DNA from: Caryophanales bacterium UBA4856
GTDB taxonomy: Bacteria; Bacillota_I; Bacilli_A; RFN20; CAG-288
NCBI GenBank assembly: GCA_002399765.1
Contig: DHEG01000015.1
Coordinates: 90,471-154,470, forward strand
Direction: 5' to 3'
Length of the DNA: 64,000 bases
Below, piece by piece: positions 8,264 to 15,120 of the stretch (position 1 is the stretch's first letter; the number at the start of each line of letters is the position of its first letter). The notes under the pieces are model-generated. The model was not told the DNA's origin. It searched no databases and saw nothing but the letters and a program-made list of their open reading frames with translations. A program made the translations under genes and the position numbers.

Positions 8264-8704
8264 TCAGCCCAAACGCCTGAACGACTCGGCCATCTTCCTT
8301 GAGGAGATGGCCTGTTTAGTTATGGCGAGGCATTTCCCCGGATCGGCAAAGAATTCGCTTTCCCAAAACCGCAATACCAGATAGCCTTCCCGTTTGAGGA
8401 CCTTGTTGGTCAAGTCGTCCCTTTCCATGTTGCGCGTTATCTTCTCCAGCCAGAATTCCCGATTCGTCACCAAGTCCTTCTCGGCCCTTGCCAAGTCAAA
8501 GCCATGCCAGAAGTCGCCATCGAGGAATATCGCTATCTTCAGGCCCTTGAAGCAAAAGTCGGGATGACCAAACACGCCAGGGCAGTTCTTCCTGAAGCCA
8601 CGGATGTTTGCACCATAGAGCATTCGGCCGAACAGCACCTCGGCCTTCGTGTTCTTTCCCTTAATGCTGGCCATCACCCGATGGTTCATTTCTTTGTCTC
8701 TCAT
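8264..8704 (-). CDS. vsr: Very-short-patch-repair (Vsr)-like DNA mismatch endonuclease
   Basis: A protein of about 146 residues. It has the Vsr/PD-(D/E)xK pattern: RVMASIKGKNTKAEVLF near the N-terminus, GHPDFCFKGLKIAIFLDGDFWHG carrying the catalytic Asp and the FWHG metal-site motif, then FWLEKITRNMERDD and VLRFWESEF. Family members nick T:G mismatches created by deamination of 5-methylcytosine next to a Dcm-type methylase. No cytosine methyltransferase lies in the window, and the cysteine of the usual CFWH zinc motif is replaced by Asp (DFWH). The start is uncertain (ATG 8704 or ATG 8689). A longer frame from 8764 would run through the terminator at 8734-8760 and is rejected. It is convergent with the TrkA genes. 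Confidence 0.8.
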   Translation of the reverse strand: MRDKEMNHRVMASIKGKNTKAEVLFGRMLYGANIRGFRKNCPGVFGHPDFCFKGLKIAIFLDGDFWHGFDLARAEKDLVTNREFWLEKITRNMERDDLTNKVLKREGYLVLRFWESEFFADPGKCLAITKQAISSRKMAESFRRLG

Positions 8705-8733
8705 ACCATCATCCAATATAGTCAATTGCCTGC

Positions 8734-8760
8734 ACAAAAAAACAGGGGGAGCCCCTGTTT
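8734..8760 (-). terminator. Rho-independent terminator of the 10278-8778 operon
   Basis: A perfect 9-base stem AAACAGGGG/CCCCTGTTT (8740-8748 / 8752-8760) with a GAG spacer, read on the minus strand, followed by seven U residues. It follows the 131-residue membrane protein gene and separates it from vsr. Confidence 0.85.
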
Positions 8761-8777
8761 CCAATCACCGCATAGAC

Positions 8778-9173
8778 CTACTTGGTGGAATCGATATCCT
8801 CTTTGACCTTGGATTCATCGGCCAAAATGGCTTTGAGGCGTTCGGCCCGCCTGGCTTGGGCATCCTTTTGCTTCTCGGTCTTGTTGGCGAAATGGTTGAA
8901 GGTTATCAAAAGGCCTACCAATCCTATTATCATCACCAAAAGACCAAACACCCGCCAATCGATGGTTCCGATGGACCAGCCCAACCATTTGGTCATGTTG
9001 ACCTCGGCCTCATAGATCGGGTTGTCGCTGATGGTCTCGGTGTTTCGCGCGTAAATTCCCAACGCCCCAAGGGTTACCCCGGCAACCCAAATGGTCCCGA
9101 AGAGGGAATAGTCGAATATTTCCCAGTTGCGAGACCTGAGCGCGGCTTTTTCATCTGAGACTTTCTTTGCCAT
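8778..9173 (-). CDS. Small membrane protein of unknown function
   Basis: 131 residues, not recognised. The N-terminal 25 residues are charged. Two membrane helices follow, about residues 24-44 (LFGTIWVAGVTLGALGIYA) and 75-95 (VFGLLVMIIGLVGLLITF), then a Lys/Glu-rich cytosolic tail that is probably helical (KTEKQKDAQARRAERLKAIL). A strong Shine-Dalgarno site (GGGAGG, 8 bases before the ATG) supports it as a real gene. It is the second gene of an operon with the 361-residue protein 19 bases upstream and ends in a strong terminator. The pair may form a membrane-associated complex; this is inferred only from co-transcription. Confidence 0.75.
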   Translation of the reverse strand: MAKKVSDEKAALRSRNWEIFDYSLFGTIWVAGVTLGALGIYARNTETISDNPIYEAEVNMTKWLGWSIGTIDWRVFGLLVMIIGLVGLLITFNHFANKTEKQKDAQARRAERLKAILADESKVKEDIDSTK

Positions 9174-9192
9174 CGTGATCGCCTCCCTACGA

Positions 9193-10278
9193 CTACTTAT
9201 CGGCTTTTGTGGAGTCTTCCTTCTTTACCTCATCCGCTACATTGGTCTCGGAAGGCGAGGAAAGGGCAGCAGCGACTTTGTCGGTCTCGGACACGGGAGC
9301 AGCAGCAACCTGACCTGCCTCAGGTGCAGGTTGGCCATTCTTGGCCCTGAGCTCCTGCTCGTACGCCCTGATCGAATTGAAGGAATCGGAGAACAGGGGC
9401 TGCAATTTGGCGCCGGTCTCCTTGATTATGGGGATGAAGATGCCCGCGAACTCAGACATGAAGGATTCGAGGTTGGTGATCTTGGGCTGTCCGGCGAAGC
9501 CCTTGCTCATGGTCCTCATGCGCTCGGCGGCGTTCTTGAACTCATCATCGGTCTCCTTGGAGTGATTGATGAGGAAATTCATGAAGCCGAACAGCCTTCC
9601 CATCTCGTTGTTGTCAAAGGCAACTTCGGGATCATCGGTCGGCTTGAAGTTGGGGTCGGAGAGAGGATCGATCGAGGTGGAGCTGCGCAAAGTCTGAATG
9701 TACTTCTTGACGGCATTGTTGAACCTGAGGAAGGTGGTGTTCAACTGCATGGCATTGATACGGAGCTCAATGGCCCGGGCATACCGCTGCTCAGTCGTTA
9801 TCAAGTCCTCGAAAGTCGGATCGATTTCGGCAGGCGCTTGGACCTTGACGTTCTTTATTATTACCGCAATGACGTCGTTAAGGGTTTCCCTAAGGCCTAT
9901 CACATTCTCCAAGACGGGAACGAAATACGAACTATCGATGGTGATCTTGCCATCGACTATTCTCACGAAACGTGGGTCATCCCCATAGACAAGGTTGGAG
10001 AAGTCGTTGACGATATTGAGAAGCCTTTGGCCACGGGCGGGGACTTCCTTGCCAGTCTTCGGATCCTTCACGTTCCCCAGACCGTTCTGCTTGCAGAAAT
10101 TGACGAACGGGGATTTTTCGGAAGTCATCAGCTTGATGATTTCCTTGCGGGCGTTGTACTTCTTTACATCATAGCCATTGGGATCGCGCGTGGGGACAAA
10201 GTACTCCAATGTGTCCCTGACGACCATAGCGATCTCCAGAATCCCGAATACGAACCTTTCGTTGTTAGTTACCTTCAT
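9193..10278 (-). CDS. Conserved-looking cytosolic protein of unknown function
   Basis: 361 residues, not recognised. No signal peptide or membrane helix is visible. It is largely alpha-helical and charged, with an Ala/Pro/Lys-rich low-complexity C-terminus after about residue 310 (PAPEAGQVAAAPVSETDK). The start at ATG 10278 (MKVTNNERFVFG) has TAAGGAG 12 bases upstream; a 22-residue upstream extension in frame lacks such a site. A TATAAT -10-like element lies 47 bases upstream. The downstream partner is a two-helix membrane protein, so this may be its cytosolic companion. No catalytic motif stands out, and no function is proposed. Confidence 0.7.
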   Translation of the reverse strand: MKVTNNERFVFGILEIAMVVRDTLEYFVPTRDPNGYDVKKYNARKEIIKLMTSEKSPFVNFCKQNGLGNVKDPKTGKEVPARGQRLLNIVNDFSNLVYGDDPRFVRIVDGKITIDSSYFVPVLENVIGLRETLNDVIAVIIKNVKVQAPAEIDPTFEDLITTEQRYARAIELRINAMQLNTTFLRFNNAVKKYIQTLRSSTSIDPLSDPNFKPTDDPEVAFDNNEMGRLFGFMNFLINHSKETDDEFKNAAERMRTMSKGFAGQPKITNLESFMSEFAGIFIPIIKETGAKLQPLFSDSFNSIRAYEQELRAKNGQPAPEAGQVAAAPVSETDKVAAALSSPSETNVADEVKKEDSTKADK

Positions 10279-10324
10279 CTTTTTGGCACGCTCCTTAAGC
10301 CAATGACTTATTTCAGTCTTGTTG

Positions 10325-10330
10325 ATTATA
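10325..10330 (-). promoter_or_regulatory. Possible -10 element for the 10278-8778 operon
   Basis: TATAAT on the minus strand, 47 bases upstream of the start codon. No good -35 is present at 16-18 bases, so this is a weak call. The surrounding 10279-10381 interval is AT-rich and otherwise empty. Confidence 0.4.
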
Positions 10331-10381
10331 TAACAGGGTAGCAAGCATAGGGAAAATAATAGTAACTGCCATAAGTATCAA

Positions 10382-10600
10382 TTAGTCTTTGACCCGGAAT
10401 GTCGGCACCAAACGGCCTGTAGCGCGTTCATATGGATCACCATAGATGCGTTGGCGTACCAGGCTTTTTGGCAAAGGCTTGCGCTGAGGGCTTGGTTGAT
10501 TACGGGTAACGTTAATCTTAGATTGCTTTCCATTGACTTTCCCCGAAGTCACCGATTTTTTCTCAGGAACACGGTCAAGGGTTGAAAAGGATTTGTGGGT
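10382..10600 (-). other. Open frame continuing in phase after the HAD gene's TGA (72-codon basic tail)
   Basis: Directly after the TGA of the HAD phosphatase (10601-10603) the same frame stays open for 72 codons to a TAA at 10382-10384. The translated stretch is rich in Lys, Arg, Pro and Ser and ends GDPYERATGRLVPTFRVKD. There is no ATG in it; the only plausible internal start is GTG at 10552, without a clear Shine-Dalgarno site. Possible explanations: a C-terminal extension reached by TGA readthrough, the remnant of a formerly longer protein, a short GTG-started gene, or chance. Its location in an otherwise gene-free gap of about 320 bases argues mildly against chance. Confidence 0.4.
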
Positions 10601-11488
10601 TCAGATGTTCCTGCTTGCCATCAATTTGCGGTCATTTTCTAATAGGACAGGGTTCTCGAGATACTGACTGATGTCGCTGACTCGACGTATGACATGAACA
10701 GCATGTTTCTTGACCGATGACGGGGCCTTATCCATCACAAAGGAATGCCAGAATTCATCGAACATGGAAATGTCGTTGCCGGAATCTCCCACTACAATCA
10801 CCTGGTCTGGATCCATTCCCTTTTCCTTTATGTAGGTGGAAACGCCACTACCTTTCGATACGCCTTTAGCCGTTATCTCAATCGAAGAAGACGTCTGGGC
10901 CAAGGTTACCTTGTCGCCGAATTTCTCCCGCAGGGGAACCAAGGCCTCGCTGGCCCATTGCGATCCTCTTTCACCGATGCCAAATATCGGCATGAGCTTA
11001 TATATGGGCTCTCCGCTGTTCATACGGGCGACGAACTTCTTGACTCCGAGTTCATAGTCCTCTTTGTATTTCAGGGAAAGGGAATTGACGATCTTGCCTA
11101 AGACAAGAAGGCCTCGCGGTGCCCGATCGAGGACGACATAATCCTTTCGTGAATCGTCCATCATAAACCACATATAGATTCCGTATTTGTCTTTCAGTTC
11201 CAAGTAGATGTCACGCACCAACTCTACCGGCAAAGGATGCGTAGCCAAATCCTTTCCGTCCTTGTCACGGACATAGCCGCCATTGCAGCCGATGAACGCC
11301 AGATTCGAGCCAACCGTTCTCTCAATAGGGTTTAGCATCCGGGTGTTTCTTCCCGAAGCCAAGACGACATCATTTCCCTTAGCAATGAAATCCTTGATGA
11401 AAGCCTTATTGCTTCGCGTCATGATGGTCCATCTTCTCTTTGGATAAAGCAAGGTGCCATCCAAATCTGTTACTAAGATTTTTGACAT
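10601..11488 (-). CDS. HAD-superfamily phosphatase, Cof-type
   Basis: A 295-residue hydrolase. Motif I is at the N-terminus (LVTDLDGTLL, nucleophile Asp near residue 7), motif II is the Ser/Thr of VVLASGRNT, and motif IV is VVVGDSGNDISMF. The Cof-type cap domain lies between. Family members dephosphorylate sugar phosphates, FMN or nucleotide precursors; the substrate cannot be read from sequence. It is monocistronic between the HPF terminator and the 10278 operon. The frame remains open for 72 codons after the TGA (see the separate entry). Confidence 0.85.
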   Translation of the reverse strand: MSKILVTDLDGTLLYPKRRWTIMTRSNKAFIKDFIAKGNDVVLASGRNTRMLNPIERTVGSNLAFIGCNGGYVRDKDGKDLATHPLPVELVRDIYLELKDKYGIYMWFMMDDSRKDYVVLDRAPRGLLVLGKIVNSLSLKYKEDYELGVKKFVARMNSGEPIYKLMPIFGIGERGSQWASEALVPLREKFGDKVTLAQTSSSIEITAKGVSKGSGVSTYIKEKGMDPDQVIVVGDSGNDISMFDEFWHSFVMDKAPSSVKKHAVHVIRRVSDISQYLENPVLLENDRKLMASRNI

Positions 11489-11524
11489 GCGGAAATGATT
11501 ATAGACTTTAAGGAATTTCGACGC

Positions 11525-11554
11525 AAAAAAAGCCAGGCTACCAACCTGACTTTT
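11525..11554 (-). terminator. Rho-independent terminator downstream of hpf
   Basis: On the minus strand: AAAAGTCAGG, a short loop, CCTGGC, then a run of seven U. The stem has one G-U pair. It sits 13 bases after the hpf stop codon. Confidence 0.8.
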
Positions 11555-11566
11555 GTGTTCGAAAGA

Positions 11567-12112
11567 CTACTTTGTCACCTCGATGACGCCAAACCCACCG
11601 TCGTCCCTTTGGTAAAGGACATTCACGAGTCCGGTCTTCGAATCCAAATATATGAAGAACGAATGCCCAAGGGCATCCATCCTGGCAACAGCCTCATCAA
11701 CATCCATTGGAACTAAATCCAGCTTCTTTCTCTTCACGATGTTCTCGGGAGAAGAAGCCTCAATCTCGTCTGCCTTGGCGAGTTCCAGGCCGATGTTCTT
11801 TGCTATCGACTTGTTATTGCGGCTCCTCTCGACCTGGGTCTTGACCTTTCTCATCTGACCTTCGAGTTTGTCTATGCAAAGATCAAGGCATTCATAAGCA
11901 TCCTGCCCAGTGGACTTGGCACGCAAAGCGATCTTCGGAGACGAGACGGACACTTCGCAGGCCTGGCTTGTGGGATGTACGGCATAAATAACCGTGCCAC
12001 GCAAATCAGCACCCGGTTCGAATAAGCTTTCGATTCGCCTAAGTTTCTTCTCGGCTTGGCTCTTCATGGCGGGGGTAACGACCACGCTTTTACCAATGAC
12101 CTCAAGTTTCAT
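11567..12112 (-). CDS. hpf: Ribosome hibernation-promoting factor, long form (HPF/RaiA)
   Basis: 181 residues. The N-terminal HPF/RaiA domain (about 1-100; MKLEVIGKSVVVTPAMKSQAEKKL, with DAYECLDLCIDKLEGQMRK) binds the decoding centre. A linker leads to the C-terminal dimerisation domain (about 120-181; KRKKLDLVPMDVDEAVARMDALGHSFFIYLDSKTGLVNVLYQRDDGGFGVIEV). The C-terminal domain marks the long Firmicute type that makes 100S ribosome dimers. The ATG at 12112 is chosen because CAAGGAG lies 9 bases upstream; a 7-residue upstream extension is not supported. A TATAAT -10 and a catabolite-responsive-element-like sequence precede the gene, suggesting nutrient control. Confidence 0.95.
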   Translation of the reverse strand: MKLEVIGKSVVVTPAMKSQAEKKLRRIESLFEPGADLRGTVIYAVHPTSQACEVSVSSPKIALRAKSTGQDAYECLDLCIDKLEGQMRKVKTQVERSRNNKSIAKNIGLELAKADEIEASSPENIVKRKKLDLVPMDVDEAVARMDALGHSFFIYLDSKTGLVNVLYQRDDGGFGVIEVTK

Positions 12113-12135
12113 GTCGATGTTCTCCTTGCACATTT

Positions 12136-12164
12136 ATTATATAGCAGAAAGCGCTTGCATTAAG
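12136..12164 (-). promoter_or_regulatory. hpf promoter with an embedded CRE-like site
   Basis: -10 TATAAT (12136-12141) with a 17-base spacer and a weak -35 CTTAAT. Between them lies TGCAAGCGCTTTCT (12146-12159), matching 13 of 14 positions of the CcpA catabolite-responsive element TGNAARCGNWWWCA. A CRE between -35 and -10 would normally repress. CcpA itself is not in the window, so control by it is inference. Confidence 0.5.
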
Positions 12165-12168
12165 ACCC

Positions 12169-12187
12169 AAAAGATAGGAGGCCTATC
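12169..12187 (-). terminator. Short terminator-like hairpin at the end of the 12186 gene
   Basis: Minus strand: GATAGG, CCT loop, CCTATC, then UUUU. It overlaps the TGA stop codon of the degenerate ABC protein gene. The stem is short, so termination may be partial. Confidence 0.5.
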
Positions 12188-15026
12188 AAATGATTCTTAA
12201 CCCTAGCGTCTGATCCTCAATCTCGATTCCGTCGGTATCGAAATAGAAGCTTACCCTGTCGCCCCGCTCCAGGCCATTGATAGAACTTATAAAACAGGTT
12301 CTGTTGTTACCGTAGGAATCAGAGAATTGCACACGATAGAAGACTTTGTCCCCATAATCGAGTATGTCCAAGACCAACCCGTCTATTCCAGGTCCCTTTG
12401 ACAATTTATAGCTATCGTGTTGAACCATTAAATCGAATTCATCTTGGAAGGCCAATTCTCTTTCGCCTTCAACTATTTTCTTTGAGACCAATTCGTTGGC
12501 GAGCAAAAGGAATTTATCAATTCCAAAGAAATACGCCTTGTTGGCCTGGCCCAAGGCTTGATGTTGCTCCTGATAAAGCTTTTCCAGTCCGGCAGCCAGG
12601 TCGAAAGTCAATTCGCCTATAGGATCAATGCGGACACGGGTGTCCTTTAGCTCCTTGGCGAAACTCATATCCAACTCCTTTAGCTCCTTTTCCAAGTCAC
12701 GGGAAATGCGATTCAAGGTCTGATTGTAAAAGTCGTTCTCAATGCCAAGCGAGTCTTCAAGGGTCAGTCTCTCTTCGGTCGACCCGGACTTGCGGAAATT
12801 GCGATGCTCCCTTATTCGGTCATGATAAGTTTGGCTACCCTTTTCGACCTGTGAAATGTATTTAGCGAAATCTTCGGACTCGTTGGCCTTTTGCTCCGCG
12901 AAAATGGACTTCGTCCTGATCATCAAAGACTTTCGCGAAAGTCTGTGAATATCCTTGGCGAATTTCCTTTCCTGCTTGGCAAATGATTTGGTGAACTTCT
13001 CCTGAAGTCCTTTGAGTCCTGATATCTTCGCCTCTTCCAAAGAAGAGGGGTTTCCAGTTATGCTGTTTTTCCTTAAGTAAGAATCAATGGCAGACCTGGC
13101 TTTGTCAACACCCTCGGCCAATCCCGCCTTATGGGAAATCTGCGACTTGTCAAACAGGGCATTGAGCTGGCTGATTATCTGTTCGAGGGAATTGCTTTGA
13201 TATTGCAAAAGCTCAAAGTCCTTCTGGTCTTTCCTTCGTGCATCTTTGTAATTGGCCTTTGTCGAAGACATAAGTGCCTTTTTGCTTTTGACGAAATCCT
13301 TTTTGTCTTTAATGAATGAGGACTTCAAGGATTTCTCTTCTTTTTTCAGCTCTCGCCTTATGGCCTTTATTGCCGACTTGTTATTGACCTGCTCCAAATA
13401 TGAAGAAGAATATTTGTCTTTCAGGAATGATTCGGAAAAGACATCTGCGGAATCCCTGACGAGTTTGCTTCCCTGCTTAAGATCAATCTTTCGACCAAGA
13501 ATACCCGAGAAGGTGCGCTTGAGCGAGACATCAAGTTCAGAAAGGCAGCCATCAGGAGTCCCCTTCGATAGCCCAATCTTCACCTTTTCATACTGATTCT
13601 TGAGGTTCTTGACCTTCTCGTCATATTCGCCGACTATCGTGGCGCTTCTTTCCCTGATCTTCTCGTTATAGAGAGAGCTCGAGAAACGGCGCGCCAATTC
13701 GTGGTAGAAGGAAAAGTACGAACGGAAGACATCCTTTTCGGGAAGGGGGCCAATTATGACCTTGCCTTGGCTATCGAAAAGAAAGATGCGGTGGAACTTT
13801 ATCCTTGCGGAAACCTTTGAACCTGCTTTGGACTTGTTTTCAAAGCACTTTGCGAAGATGACCTGACCATCCGATGTTTCCATCTTTAAGACGTTTTCTT
13901 TCTCGACGATGGAAATCAAAGAGCCCAACTCGTCATTACCCTCAAACGCAATCCCATCCAGGGGAATCCCGACTTCAACATCTTGGTTGGCAAGGCTTTT
14001 CAGCAAGGGAGGCAGGGTTTGCCTGAAACTTCCAATGACCAAAGTTCCCTCGCTGATCTTTCCCCTTACAAAGCTCTTCTTCGGAAACAGGCCATCGATC
14101 TCCCTGCCGTTGTCCTTTCTGAACAGATAGGTTTTGTTCAAAGGAAAGGCTGTAGGGTTTTTGACATTGGCTACAATGACCTCTGGTTCATCAAAGTCGG
14201 GGCCCGGATTAAAAAGTTCTCCTTCTCCCTCCCTGTTGGCGAAATCCGTCTCGCTTCCATCCGTCATCCGGATCGAATACACGCCCTTCTCCCACTTGAG
14301 TTTCCCCTCCTCCTTTTTAATCTCTCCATTGCTCAATTTTTCAAGTACACGTATGTTCCCGGGAAATTTGAAAAGCTCGTTCAGGGAGCCTTGGGCAAGA
14401 ATGGTGCCTTTATCCAAGAGCGCCACAGAATCGACTTCTTTGGCCAACGGATAACAGGAGGAAGAAAAGATGATCACACACTTATTTGTTAAAGTTGCCA
14501 AGCCCTTGATTACCGTGAGGTAAGAAGATGTCTTTTCAACATCTTGACCTTCTAGGGGATCGTCAATCAAAACAGTTGAGCCCCTTATGAAGGCACAGGC
14601 TACGGATAGCCTAAGCCTGGTGTCCTCGCTTAGGTATTTTGTCTTTGCTCCCAAGAAATCGCGGAGGGACAAGACATCGATGAGCTTTTCCCTAAATTCC
14701 GCACCGCTTTGGCTTGGCTTATCGGAAGCAGAATTTAGTACCTCGGACACAGTGGCATAAGAGCTGAAATCCTCGTTCTTGAAGATGATGCCAAAGTCAC
14801 GTTCCTGGGCCGTAACAAACGTTATGTCCTTGCCGCTTTCAATGATCGAACCTGCCGTTGGCTTCTCCAAGCCGGCAATCAAGCAGAGCAAGGTGGATTT
14901 ACCTGCCTTCCTTTCCCCGATGACCGCGGTGACTTTTCCGTTCTCGGCCTTTAAATTCAAGTCTTTTATCGCCGCTATGCCGTCGTCATATATCTTGGAA
15001 ACATCTATGAGCTTGATTCCAGCCAT
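12186..15026 (-). CDS. Degenerate MalK-like ABC ATPase fused to a giant charged coiled coil and TOBE-like domains
   Basis: A 946-residue protein. Residues 1-220 align by eye with sugar-importer ATPases (MalK/UgpC). Walker A is intact (GERKAGKST, Lys43), but the Q-loop Gln is Lys (FKN, 83), the signature LSGGQ is LSEDT (132-136), the catalytic Glu after Walker B is Asp (LIDDP, 155-157) and the switch His is replaced (IIFSSSC). It may bind ATP but probably hydrolyses it poorly. About residues 330-440 look like a TOBE/OB-fold domain (VEVGIPLDGIAFEG), about 450-850 are Lys/Glu/Ser-rich helix, and about 865-946 resemble a second TOBE domain (RGDRVSFYFDTDGIEIED). No permease or binding protein is nearby. 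It has its own promoter. A structural or regulatory role is inference; a true sugar-transport ATPase with an unusual insertion is the alternative. Confidence 0.7.
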   Translation of the reverse strand: MAGIKLIDVSKIYDDGIAAIKDLNLKAENGKVTAVIGERKAGKSTLLCLIAGLEKPTAGSIIESGKDITFVTAQERDFGIIFKNEDFSSYATVSEVLNSASDKPSQSGAEFREKLIDVLSLRDFLGAKTKYLSEDTRLRLSVACAFIRGSTVLIDDPLEGQDVEKTSSYLTVIKGLATLTNKCVIIFSSSCYPLAKEVDSVALLDKGTILAQGSLNELFKFPGNIRVLEKLSNGEIKKEEGKLKWEKGVYSIRMTDGSETDFANREGEGELFNPGPDFDEPEVIVANVKNPTAFPLNKTYLFRKDNGREIDGLFPKKSFVRGKISEGTLVIGSFRQTLPPLLKSLANQDVEVGIPLDGIAFEGNDELGSLISIVEKENVLKMETSDGQVIFAKCFENKSKAGSKVSARIKFHRIFLFDSQGKVIIGPLPEKDVFRSYFSFYHELARRFSSSLYNEKIRERSATIVGEYDEKVKNLKNQYEKVKIGLSKGTPDGCLSELDVSLKRTFSGILGRKIDLKQGSKLVRDSADVFSESFLKDKYSSSYLEQVNNKSAIKAIRRELKKEEKSLKSSFIKDKKDFVKSKKALMSSTKANYKDARRKDQKDFELLQYQSNSLEQIISQLNALFDKSQISHKAGLAEGVDKARSAIDSYLRKNSITGNPSSLEEAKISGLKGLQEKFTKSFAKQERKFAKDIHRLSRKSLMIRTKSIFAEQKANESEDFAKYISQVEKGSQTYHDRIREHRNFRKSGSTEERLTLEDSLGIENDFYNQTLNRISRDLEKELKELDMSFAKELKDTRVRIDPIGELTFDLAAGLEKLYQEQHQALGQANKAYFFGIDKFLLLANELVSKKIVEGERELAFQDEFDLMVQHDSYKLSKGPGIDGLVLDILDYGDKVFYRVQFSDSYGNNRTCFISSINGLERGDRVSFYFDTDGIEIEDQTLGLRII

Positions 15027-15074
15027 TTTTCCCTCTTACCGGATTCGAAAGACCTAGAATCCATTTATAAGAAG

Positions 15075-15103
15075 ACTATAAAACCAATGGCCTCAGTTGT
15101 CTA
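15075..15103 (-). promoter_or_regulatory. Promoter of the degenerate ABC/coiled-coil gene
   Basis: Minus strand: -35 TAGACA (15098-15103, 5 of 6), a 17-base spacer, -10 TATAGT (15075-15080, 5 of 6). It lies in the 94-base gap after the decarboxylase gene and would start transcription about 40-45 bases before the ATG at 15026. Confidence 0.6.
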
Positions 15104-15120
15104 ACAAACAACGTCACCGA

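Noticed and set aside
10601-10603. TGA read as tryptophan (Mycoplasma code)
   Set aside because: TGA ends many intact genes in the window, including overlapping ATGA junctions, and tryptophan is encoded by TGG throughout.
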